A DNA stretch of 6,048 nucleotides. It comes from Bacillota bacterium (lineage in GTDB: Bacteria; Bacillota; Clostridia; Peptostreptococcales; Anaerovoracaceae). The stretch covers positions 1 through 6,048 of the forward strand of contig JAEDMR010000119.1 in assembly GCA_016302925.1 (NCBI GenBank). The letters run 5' to 3'. Every line of letters starts with the position of its first letter. Position 1 is the stretch's first letter. Both the position numbers and the translations under genes were made by a program. Shown one piece after another: positions 1-4,994 of this stretch. The notes under the pieces were generated by a model. It was not told the origin of the DNA, made no database searches, and saw only the letters and a program-made list of their open reading frames with translations.

Positions 1-426
1 ACCCGGTTTGCCGATGACCCTGCCTGTCAGATTGTGGGTCACTTTGATCTTCTGACCAAGTTCGAGGAACAGGTTTCGGAAAACGGTGACGGAGACGACG
101 GACCGGAACCGCTGTTTGATACCCGTCATCCCCGCTATCTGGATGCGGCCGGCAATGCGATTTTCGCACTTGCGGGTGCCAACAAGATTTTCGAGATCAA
201 CACCGGTGCCATGGCCAAAGGCTACCGCACCGATCCCTATCCAGGCGGCCGCCTGCTGGAGATGATCCTGCAGGCCGGCGGCCGGATCACCGTCAACAGC
301 GACTGCCACGCTGCCGGGAAGCTGGACTATGGCTTTGCGGAAGCCTTTGATCTGGCCCGCGGCGTCGGCTTCACCGAATACTGGGTTCTGGGGCCGGACG
401 GAGTCTGGACAGCCCAGGCGCTGTAA
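1..426 (+). CDS. Histidinol-phosphatase, PHP family (C-terminal part; 5' end outside window)
   Basis: The reading frame is open from base 1 and ends at TAA 424-426, giving about 141 residues; the family is normally about 260-280 residues, so roughly the first half is missing. PHP-type histidinol-phosphatases hydrolyse L-histidinol phosphate to L-histidinol and phosphate in the cytoplasm, the penultimate part of histidine synthesis, using a metal cluster. Visible family motifs are VGHFDLLTKF near the start, whose His is an expected metal ligand, the block FEINTGAMAKGYRTDPYP in the middle, and NSDCHAAGKLDYGF near the end, whose Asp and His are the last metal ligands. A GTG at 34 lies inside the conserved VGHFD motif and is not the true start. 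The gene is followed by a hairpin terminator, so it ends its transcription unit. The family is clear; a related PHP phosphoesterase role cannot be fully excluded. Confidence 0.88.
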   Translation, partial: TRFADDPACQIVGHFDLLTKFEEQVSENGDGDDGPEPLFDTRHPRYLDAAGNAIFALAGANKIFEINTGAMAKGYRTDPYPGGRLLEMILQAGGRITVNSDCHAAGKLDYGFAEAFDLARGVGFTEYWVLGPDGVWTAQAL

Positions 427-443
427 GGCGATCTTACAGCTGC

Positions 444-503
444 GGTTTTCTGAAAGGGCCGAAAAGTTTTCTTTTTGAAAACTTTTCGGTCTTTTTTGAA
501 AAC
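444..503 (+). repeat. 60-bp hairpin repeat, copy 1
   Basis: This copy aligns without gaps to 640-699 with 47 of 60 bases identical. Both copies begin GGTTTTCTGAAA, carry the stem arms AAAAGTTTTC and GAAAACTTTT, and end TTTTTTGAAAAC. The differences cluster in the loop (TTTTT here, AAAAA in copy 2) and in the five bases after the second arm. In this copy the hairpin works as a terminator. Confidence 0.75.
459..497 (+). terminator. Rho-independent terminator after the histidinol-phosphatase gene
   Basis: A perfect 13-bp inverted repeat, 459-471 against 477-489, encloses a five-T loop and is followed by T, C and six Ts (490-497). It lies 33 bases after the phosphatase stop codon. The stem is AT-rich in the middle with GC pairs at the base. 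It is also the core of a 60-bp repeat that recurs at 640-699. Confidence 0.85.
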
Positions 504-794
504 TTTTTCTATTATTCACTGAAATGTATTCTGAAATTTGCATTTTTGTTTCGCTATTTGCGGCATCGCCCTGCTCTCCCCTTCCTCTCAACTCCATTTC
601 CAGCCTCAGTCGCCAAAAATCCTGCTCTCCTGCTGCCCTGGTTTTCTGAAACTGCCAAAAAGTTTTCAAAAAGAAAACTTTTGCCCGTTTTTTGAAAACG
701 CCTGGCAGAGTTCCCTTCACAGTGACTTTCCTTCTTCTTTTTTCATTGCATAATACTGTATAAAACGCCTTGGAATATTGGATATTTCTCAGAA
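498..794. other. Gene-free, pyrimidine-rich intergenic stretch
   Basis: Apart from the hairpin repeat at 640-699, I see no gene here. The + strand is rich in C and T (about 555-640 and 710-745), which explains the low-complexity Ser/Pro/Phe-rich reading frame at 538-753; that frame has no ribosome binding site and no recognisable domain. AT-rich words such as CATAAT (749-754) and TATAAA (759-764) resemble -10 boxes but have no partner -35 at the right distance. Confidence 0.5.
640..699 (+). repeat. 60-bp hairpin repeat, copy 2 (diverged)
   Basis: This is the second copy, starting 196 bases after copy 1. The stem arms at 658-667 and 673-682 are intact, but the GC base of the stem is lost and the T-run is separated from the hairpin by GCCCG. 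It is therefore a poorer terminator than copy 1. The A5 loop is the reverse complement of the T5 loop in copy 1. Confidence 0.7.
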
Positions 795-808
795 TCACAT
801 CGATGTGA
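795..808. promoter_or_regulatory. Palindromic operator-like site O1
   Basis: TCACATCGATGTGA is a perfect 14-bp palindrome lying upstream of the regulator promoter. A near copy (O2) follows with its centre 20 bp away, about two helical turns. Placement just upstream of an XRE regulator suggests autoregulation. The protein-site match is inferred. Confidence 0.6.
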
Positions 809-814
809 CCGAAA

Positions 815-828
815 CCACACCGATGTGA
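815..828. promoter_or_regulatory. Palindromic operator-like site O2
   Basis: CCACACCGATGTGA differs from O1 at only two of 14 bases and keeps the CGATGTGA half. It ends 11 bases before the -35 box of the regulator promoter. Together O1 and O2 form a two-site array that suits cooperative binding of dimeric regulators. Confidence 0.55.
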
Positions 829-839
829 GCGGAAGTGTC

Positions 840-868
840 GTGACATTTTCCATGCTTTGCTGTATAAT
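840..868 (+). promoter_or_regulatory. Promoter of the membrane-bound XRE regulator
   Basis: GTGACA (840-845, five of six to the consensus -35) and a perfect TATAAT (863-868) are separated by exactly 17 bases. The -10 lies within a small inverted repeat, CTGTA/TACAG (860-864 and 868-872). Transcription should begin near 875, giving a leader of about 35 bases. The short dyad TGTC-GT-GACA (836-845) overlaps the -35 and may be another protein site. Confidence 0.8.
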
Positions 869-909
869 ACAGTGAAACCACAGGAGAAAAAGCAGGGGGA
901 AAGAGTTCC

Positions 910-1737
910 ATGTTTAAGGATAAGATCAAAAAGCTGCGTGAAACACATAATCTCACCCAGGAGGAACTGGCGAAAAAGGTTACGGTGTCACGAACCGCCG
1001 TATCGAAATGGGAAACCGGAAAGGGGTATCCAAGTTTAGACACCTTAAAGGAAATATCACTTCTTTTTGATATCAGTATTGACGAACTGATTTCTGATAC
1101 CGATGTCGGAGACAAACGCCGCCTGGACCGGCAGAAGCGGCAGGAATCTATCCTCAAGGTTATTGCAGTTCTTCTTATTGTTTCACTGACATTCGGATGG
1201 TTTTTTTTCAAAAAAACAGAAGTCATGCGCTATACCGCGGATGAAGCCATGATGTATGGGTTTAAGGGAATTTCCCATGATCTGGACTGTGCAGCCAGAC
1301 AGCTCATAACGCTGAAAGGAAACGGATACCTGGAGAAGGATGATTTTGCAAGGCTGTGCAGAGATCTGGAACGGGACATGTTTTTTTCGGTAGAAACTAT
1401 CGCCTCTTTCGACTATGGGGTGTGTGAAGGATATAACGACTATGATATTTTCTCTTTTTATTGTTATTTCAGTGATCTGGCCAATGTGAGCAAATCCTTT
1501 GAAACCATGACGCCGGCAGAAATCAATCAGGTTTATCATTCACTGTACCGTATCTGTACTGAATTCAACCGGTTCGACTGGTCACTGCCGAGAACCGACA
1601 ACTATTATGACAGGACTGATCTGTCTGCGTATGATTTCAACCGGGATCCGCGAAACGTCAGAACCCATCTGGTGGAAATGGAGAGGATTGCAGAGGAAGA
1701 ATCTGAGAGCATAAGCCAGTACATCACATATGCATAA
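910..1737 (+). CDS. Membrane-anchored XRE-family transcriptional regulator
   Basis: This 275-residue protein has an XRE/HTH_3 domain at residues 5-59, with the typical core LTQEELAKKVTVSRTAVSKW and the following GKGYPSLDTL. A basic stretch (69-78) precedes one hydrophobic helix (about 81-100), which predicts the DNA-binding domain inside the cell and residues 101-275 outside. The outer part has five cysteines (127, 150, 172, 185, 216) and no domain I recognise; it is rich in aromatic and acidic residues. The start is ATG 910, with AGGGGG 10 bases upstream and the consensus promoter at 840-868. Known membrane-tethered HTH regulators sense an outside or membrane signal; this one's ligand and targets are unknown. 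The two palindromes upstream suggest it controls itself. It is a lone gene facing the ABC operon, with a shared terminator between them. It is more AT-rich than the neighbouring metabolic genes. Confidence 0.85.
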   Translation: MFKDKIKKLRETHNLTQEELAKKVTVSRTAVSKWETGKGYPSLDTLKEISLLFDISIDELISDTDVGDKRRLDRQKRQESILKVIAVLLIVSLTFGWFFFKKTEVMRYTADEAMMYGFKGISHDLDCAARQLITLKGNGYLEKDDFARLCRDLERDMFFSVETIASFDYGVCEGYNDYDIFSFYCYFSDLANVSKSFETMTPAEINQVYHSLYRICTEFNRFDWSLPRTDNYYDRTDLSAYDFNRDPRNVRTHLVEMERIAEEESESISQYITYA

Positions 1738-1738
1738 T

Positions 1739-1784
1739 AAAAGCACCTGAAGCTGAACCGAAACCGACAGCCGCAGGTGCTTTT
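1739..1784. terminator. Bidirectional terminator between converging genes
   Basis: AAAAGCACCTG (1739-1749) pairs perfectly with CAGGTGCTTTT (1774-1784), with an inner GCTG/CAGC pair (1752-1755 and 1768-1771). It starts two bases after the regulator's stop and lies 22 bases past the stop of the oppositely transcribed permease gene. The A-tract on one side and T-tract on the other let it serve both strands. Confidence 0.85.
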
Positions 1785-1802
1785 ACTTACGCTTTTACTT
1801 AC
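1779..1802. repeat. 12-bp tandem duplication beside the terminator
   Basis: GCTTTTACTTAC occurs twice in tandem (1779-1790 and 1791-1802). The first unit contains the 3' end of the terminator stem and its T-tract, so the duplication copies the terminator tail. It looks like a slippage product. Confidence 0.7.
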
Positions 1803-1806
1803 GATT

Positions 1807-3348
1807 CTACTCTTCCACCGTGATCCCTTCGAGAATGTTTTCCTTCGAACGGGACTTCGGATCGATTTTCTTTTCCACCATTCCCACAATCCGCGTCAGT
1901 GCGCCGGAAATGATGAAGTAAATGATGGCCGTAAAGATCAGGGCGAAAAATGCCTGATAGGTACGCGCTCTCACCAGGTCTGAAATCTTCGTCAGATCCT
2001 GAATGGCAATATAGCCGGCAACGGAAGTCTCCTTGATCAGCGTCACCACTTCGTTCTTGTAAATCGGAAGGAAGTGTCTGGCAGCCTGGGGCAGAAGGAT
2101 TTTGAAAAAGCTCTGTCTGTCGCTGTAGCCCAGCGCAGTGGCGGCCTCATACTGCCCGTTTCCGATGGCGCCGAAGCCGACCGCAAGCATATCATACATG
2201 GAGCAGGCAAAAATCAGGGTGAAGCCCACGATGGCCACGAGGGTGCCGCTCAATCTGGTGGATCCGAAGATGATATAGTACAGAATCATCAGAAGCAGTA
2301 CCGTCGGCATTCCCTGTATGAGCCAGAGAGTTGCGCTGGTGATTCCGTTGGCGATCCGGTTGCCCTTGCGGCAGACCATGAACACGGCAAAGCCGATGAT
2401 GGTCCCCAGAATGATGGAGCTTAAGGTGATCAGCAGGGTTGTGCCTGCACCGGACGCAAAGAGCTTCCAGCGGCTTTCCTTAATAAATGTGTTATTGAAG
2501 TTGTCCTTCAGCTTCGCGATAAAACCTGCATTTTTATCCGTTTCGCCGGGAACAACCATGAAAATATCACAGGTGTAGTACACTTCCGAAAGGCAGGCAT
2601 TGTCGTCTCTTTCATCACTTAAGATAATGTTCAGGCCGATATCGTACTTCCCGGATTCCGCGCCCGGTGCGATGGATTCAAAGGCCACTCTCTGGATATT
2701 CGGGGTATAGCCGTATTCTCTGCAGAACCGGAACATGAAGTCAATGTCGTAGCCGCAGTCGCCTTCATCGTTGACATAGGAGAACGGTTCATACCCGCCT
2801 TCGCAGGCGATAATCAGCTCTCCGTTTTCCCCGGTGAAGCCGCCCTGCTCTGTTTTGCTGGTTTCCGCATCAAAATCCCTCACCCAGTAATTGTACATCT
2901 CGGCCAGCATGCCGTCGCCGTCCGGACCGTGGTTTGCAATGAATTCATTGATTTCTGCCAGAAGCCGCTCCTGCTTGTCATTATTTCCGATGATGACCGC
3001 CGCTTCGCAGAGGCCGGCACTTTCCTCCAGTGTGTCCAGCTCAGGATGTGCGGCTGCAGTGGCATAGTACCCCACTTCTTCGATGAGGTATGCATCGATT
3101 TTCTGCGAATTCAGTGCCAGAATCATGTCCTGGGGCATGGTGAAATACTGGATTTCCGCATCCGGACATTCGTCCGTGATATGGGTTTCATAGAGGCATC
3201 CGGTCTGCACGCCGATTTTTTTTCCGTTTAAATCTTCAATTTTTTTGTACTCCGAAGCATAGGCCGGGGACAGGGTGCCGAAAAGCATAACCACTGCCGT
3301 CAGAAGCAGGAGTACGAAAGAAGCATATTTTTTTGCAGTTCTGTTCAT
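1807..3348 (-). CDS. Amino acid ABC transporter: secreted substrate-binding domain fused to permease
   Basis: This 513-residue protein should bind a polar amino acid outside the membrane and pass it through the permease half, powered by the ATPase encoded just upstream. Residues 1-31 form a signal peptide ending SPAYA. Residues 36-158 resemble lobe 2 and the C-terminal helices of family-3 binding proteins (EDLNGKKIGVQTG, then KIDAYLIEE). Residues 176-267 resemble lobe 1 (GELIIACEGGYEPFSYV, GYDIDF, SGKYDIGLN, and SDER with the expected ligand-binding Arg247). The lobes are thus in reversed order. Residues about 297-484 are a HisM/GlnP-type permease with about five membrane helices and the EAA loop (EAATALG at 401-407, then LPQA at 419-422). 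The start chosen is ATG 3348, four bases after the ATPase stop, with GGGAGGAGG (3366-3358) 9 bases upstream; an in-frame ATG at 3384 would lie inside the ATPase gene and lacks this support. Eight cysteines lie in the outer part. The substrate is not known. Confidence 0.88.
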   Translation of the reverse strand: MNRTAKKYASFVLLLLTAVVMLFGTLSPAYASEYKKIEDLNGKKIGVQTGCLYETHITDECPDAEIQYFTMPQDMILALNSQKIDAYLIEEVGYYATAAAHPELDTLEESAGLCEAAVIIGNNDKQERLLAEINEFIANHGPDGDGMLAEMYNYWVRDFDAETSKTEQGGFTGENGELIIACEGGYEPFSYVNDEGDCGYDIDFMFRFCREYGYTPNIQRVAFESIAPGAESGKYDIGLNIILSDERDDNACLSEVYYTCDIFMVVPGETDKNAGFIAKLKDNFNNTFIKESRWKLFASGAGTTLLITLSSIILGTIIGFAVFMVCRKGNRIANGITSATLWLIQGMPTVLLLMILYYIIFGSTRLSGTLVAIVGFTLIFACSMYDMLAVGFGAIGNGQYEAATALGYSDRQSFFKILLPQAARHFLPIYKNEVVTLIKETSVAGYIAIQDLTKISDLVRARTYQAFFALIFTAIIYFIISGALTRIVGMVEKKIDPKSRSKENILEGITVEE

Positions 3349-3352
3349 GATG

Positions 3353-4459
3353 TTATGCCTCCTCCCATTTGAAATGTATTTCAATCAGATTGTTGTAGGT
3401 ATCATTCTCCGTTTCGATGACCCGGTCAATCAGCTCCGTGGTAGGTTCGCTGAGCATTTCCAGGAACAGCTCATTATCCGAATCCTTCGGATCGTGATGT
3501 TCTCCCTTATACCGGATGCTCAGGGAAAGCAGGTCCATCTTTTCGGAGTAATCCACACGGATGAGAACCTCCGGATGATCCGTTGCTTCCATAATGTTAT
3601 TGACAACGATTTCTTCCATGGCAATCTGCAGATCACTGATACGTTCATTTTCGATCAGCAGCTTTTCTGCATACTGCTGCAGCTCGTCGTATGCATCCGT
3701 GAAGTCGTAATCATCCGCGTCAATCTTATAGGTCAGGGACGTCAGCCGCTTGATAAACTTAATGGTATTCGGCTTCTTCGGATGTTCGAAGATTTCCTTC
3801 GGCGTACCCTCTTCGTAGATCCCGCCCTGATCCATAAACAGAACCCGGTTGGAAATTTTCCTTGCAAAATCCATCTCGTGGGTGACGATCATCATGGTAA
3901 TGCCGGATTTGGCCAGCATGCGGATTACGGACTGTACTTCGCCGATCATGCCCGGATCGAGGGCGCTGGTTGGCTCGTCGAAAAGAATGATATCCGGATC
4001 CATGGCCAGGGTTCTGGCGATGGCGATTCTCTGCTGCTGTCCGCCGGAAAGGTCCTCCGGATAGTTAAATGCCTTGGAGCTGAGACCTACCGTGTTCAGC
4101 AAGTACATGGCCTTATCATAGGCCTCCTGCCGGGAACGTCCCAGAAGGGTGATCTGCGGGTTCATGATGTTTTCGATGACGGTAAGATGCCCGAAAAGAT
4201 TGAATGACTGGAACACCATTCCCATCTTCTTCCGGATTTCATTGAGATCACACTTCCCGTCGTTGATCACCTGACCATCCACAATGATTTCGCCGGATGT
4301 GGGCGGTTCCAGCATATTAATGCACCGCAGCAGCGTGGATTTCCCAGTGCCGGAAGGACCGATGACAGCAATCACGTCGCCTTTATTTATGGTGACGTTG
4401 ACATCTTCCAGAGGGGTTACATCCTCAAATTCCTTTCTTAAATGTCTCAGTTCAATCAT
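3353..4459 (-). CDS. Polar amino acid ABC transporter ATPase (GlnQ-type) with unusual C-terminal domain
   Basis: This is the cytoplasmic ATPase that drives the importer encoded next to it. Its first 240 residues are a typical GlnQ/HisP-type ATPase: Walker A GPSGTGKST (34-42), Q-loop Gln84, signature LSGGQQQR (137-144), Walker B IILFDE (157-162), D-loop SALD (165-168) and switch His194 in VTHEM. All catalytic residues are present. The family usually ends near residue 245, but this protein runs to 368. Residues about 255-364 look like a degenerate RsbW-type GHKL fold: an N-box-like helix (LQIAMEEIVVNN, Glu283 and Asn287), a strand leading to RYKGEHHDP where an ATP-binding DxG would be expected, and a closing NNLIEIHFKW. 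This similarity is my inference. ATG 4459 has AAGGAGGG (4475-4468) 8 bases upstream and overlaps the preceding small frame by ATGA. The permease gene follows after four bases, so coupling is likely. Confidence 0.92.
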   Translation of the reverse strand: MIELRHLRKEFEDVTPLEDVNVTINKGDVIAVIGPSGTGKSTLLRCINMLEPPTSGEIIVDGQVINDGKCDLNEIRKKMGMVFQSFNLFGHLTVIENIMNPQITLLGRSRQEAYDKAMYLLNTVGLSSKAFNYPEDLSGGQQQRIAIARTLAMDPDIILFDEPTSALDPGMIGEVQSVIRMLAKSGITMMIVTHEMDFARKISNRVLFMDQGGIYEEGTPKEIFEHPKKPNTIKFIKRLTSLTYKIDADDYDFTDAYDELQQYAEKLLIENERISDLQIAMEEIVVNNIMEATDHPEVLIRVDYSEKMDLLSLSIRYKGEHHDPKDSDNELFLEMLSEPTTELIDRVIETENDTYNNLIEIHFKWEEA

Positions 4460-4641
4460 TTCGCGCGCCCTCCTTCAGCCAGATTCAAAGCATTACAAAA
4501 AGCCCAGACGGAATCTGAGCTGTGGTTTCTGATTTCATATTTTACCCAGGTCGTAAAACCATAAAGCGCCTCAACACAAAAAGACGCTGCAGCGGAATTC
4601 CTCATTTCCGCCTTGACCTTAAAGTATTCTTTTGTTTCCAT
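4456..4641 (-). CDS. Possible 61-aa small protein at the head of the ABC operon
   Basis: I do not recognise this protein. It is short, with no signal peptide or clear membrane helix, and has a mixed polar and aromatic composition (for example EALYGFTTWVKYEIRNH at residues 24-40). Its TGA stop overlaps the ATPase start as ATGA (4456-4459), the usual sign of translational coupling, and the ATPase ribosome binding site lies inside its last codons. Against it, ATG 4641 has no good Shine-Dalgarno; GGAG lies 14 bases upstream. A second ATG at residue 13 (4605) has AAGG five bases before it and may be the true start. It could be a small partner of the transporter, a regulatory leader frame, or a chance frame. 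Confidence 0.4.
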   Translation of the reverse strand: METKEYFKVKAEMRNSAAASFCVEALYGFTTWVKYEIRNHSSDSVWAFCNALNLAEGGRAK

Positions 4642-4828
4642 TTTAGAACTATCAACTCCAGATCGGTACCCCCGCCATGTCGCGGGAACCTCGTTTTGTT
4701 TCAGGATATCGCTGCCTTAATCGATCGTGCAGCCCTGAGAGAGAACTCCTTTCTCTCCTTTGGTCAAACTCCCGGAATGCCGGGCCAGTAGGTGCCCTCA
4801 TGTGTTATGGTTTCAGGCACCATCCAAA
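4642..4828 (-). promoter_or_regulatory. Structured 5' leader of the ABC operon, class not recognised
   Basis: Five hairpins follow one another with little unpaired sequence. In transcription order they are GGTGCC/GGCACC (4816-4821 with 4791-4796), CCCGG/CCGGG around a 4-base loop (4780-4784 with 4771-4775), a 7-bp stem GAGAGAA/TTCTCTC with a 5-base loop (4751-4757 with 4739-4745), TCAGG plus GCTGC pairing with GCAGC plus CCTGA around one bulge (4729-4738 with 4701-4705 and 4711-4715), and CCCGC/GCGGG with outer GGT/ACC pairs (4682-4690 with 4665-4675). No terminator-like T-run follows. I could not match it to the T-box, SAM, lysine, glycine, TPP, cobalamin or ZTP consensus. The GGTACCG at 4671-4665 resembles part of a T-box core, but the rest does not fit. 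The strand is inferred from the downstream operon. Confidence 0.45.
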
Positions 4829-4834
4829 ATTTAC

Positions 4835-4864
4835 ATTCAACTTACATACAGATTTAAATGTCAA
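4835..4864 (-). promoter_or_regulatory. Candidate promoter of the ABC operon
   Basis: On the minus strand a perfect TTGACA (4864-4859) is followed after 18 bases by TTGAAT (4840-4835), four of six to the -10 consensus but missing the important second-position A. The predicted start near 4828 would place the first hairpin of the leader almost at the 5' end of the transcript, which supports the choice. No better -10 was found nearby. Confidence 0.4.
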
Positions 4865-4940
4865 TTCAGTATACAACGAAATGGATAAATAAGCAATGGC
4901 AAAATGGGAAATAATTCGCATTTTTTCGATATATTTTTCG

Positions 4941-4969
4941 TTGACAAACATGTCCTGCCTTGGTATCAT
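4941..4969 (+). promoter_or_regulatory. Promoter of the serine dehydratase operon
   Basis: TTGACA (4941-4946) and TATCAT (4964-4969) are 17 bases apart, and TGG (4961-4963) just before the -10 makes it an extended -10 promoter. Transcription should start near 4976, only about 19 bases before the sdaAB start, so no riboswitch-sized leader is present. The A/T-rich stretch 4919-4938 could act as an UP element. The word CATCGATGTG (4967-4976), identical to the core of O1 at 798-807, overlaps the end of the -10 box and the start region. Confidence 0.85.
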
Positions 4970-4994
4970 CGATGTGCAGAAAGGAGTGCAGAAC

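Noticed and set aside
538..753. 71-codon frame in the intergenic region
   Set aside because: Low-complexity composition caused by the pyrimidine-rich strand, no ribosome binding site, and it runs across the hairpin repeat.
3349..3384. Upstream ATG for the permease gene adding 12 residues
   Set aside because: It lies within the ATPase coding region and would put the strong GGGAGGAGG inside the gene; ATG 3348 gives a clean signal peptide.
3275..4207. 310-codon + strand frame opposite the ABC genes
   Set aside because: It lies antisense to a well-supported ATPase and the start of the permease gene, has no ribosome binding site or domain, and is explained by biased third codon positions.
4660..4680. 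T-box antiterminator core on the minus strand
   Set aside because: Only GGTACCG and nearby Gs match, about 9 of 14 core bases; the UGGN bulge, a specifier loop and a following terminator are missing.
4759..4800. SAM riboswitch on the minus strand, from ACTGGCCCGGCA
   Set aside because: The short likeness is not supported by the conserved AGAG start, the GATGAA loop or the kink-turn.
4896..4994. Upstream start for sdaAB adding 33 residues
   Set aside because: It lies before the TTGACA/TATCAT promoter, lacks a Shine-Dalgarno, and the family homology begins at the ATG at 4995.
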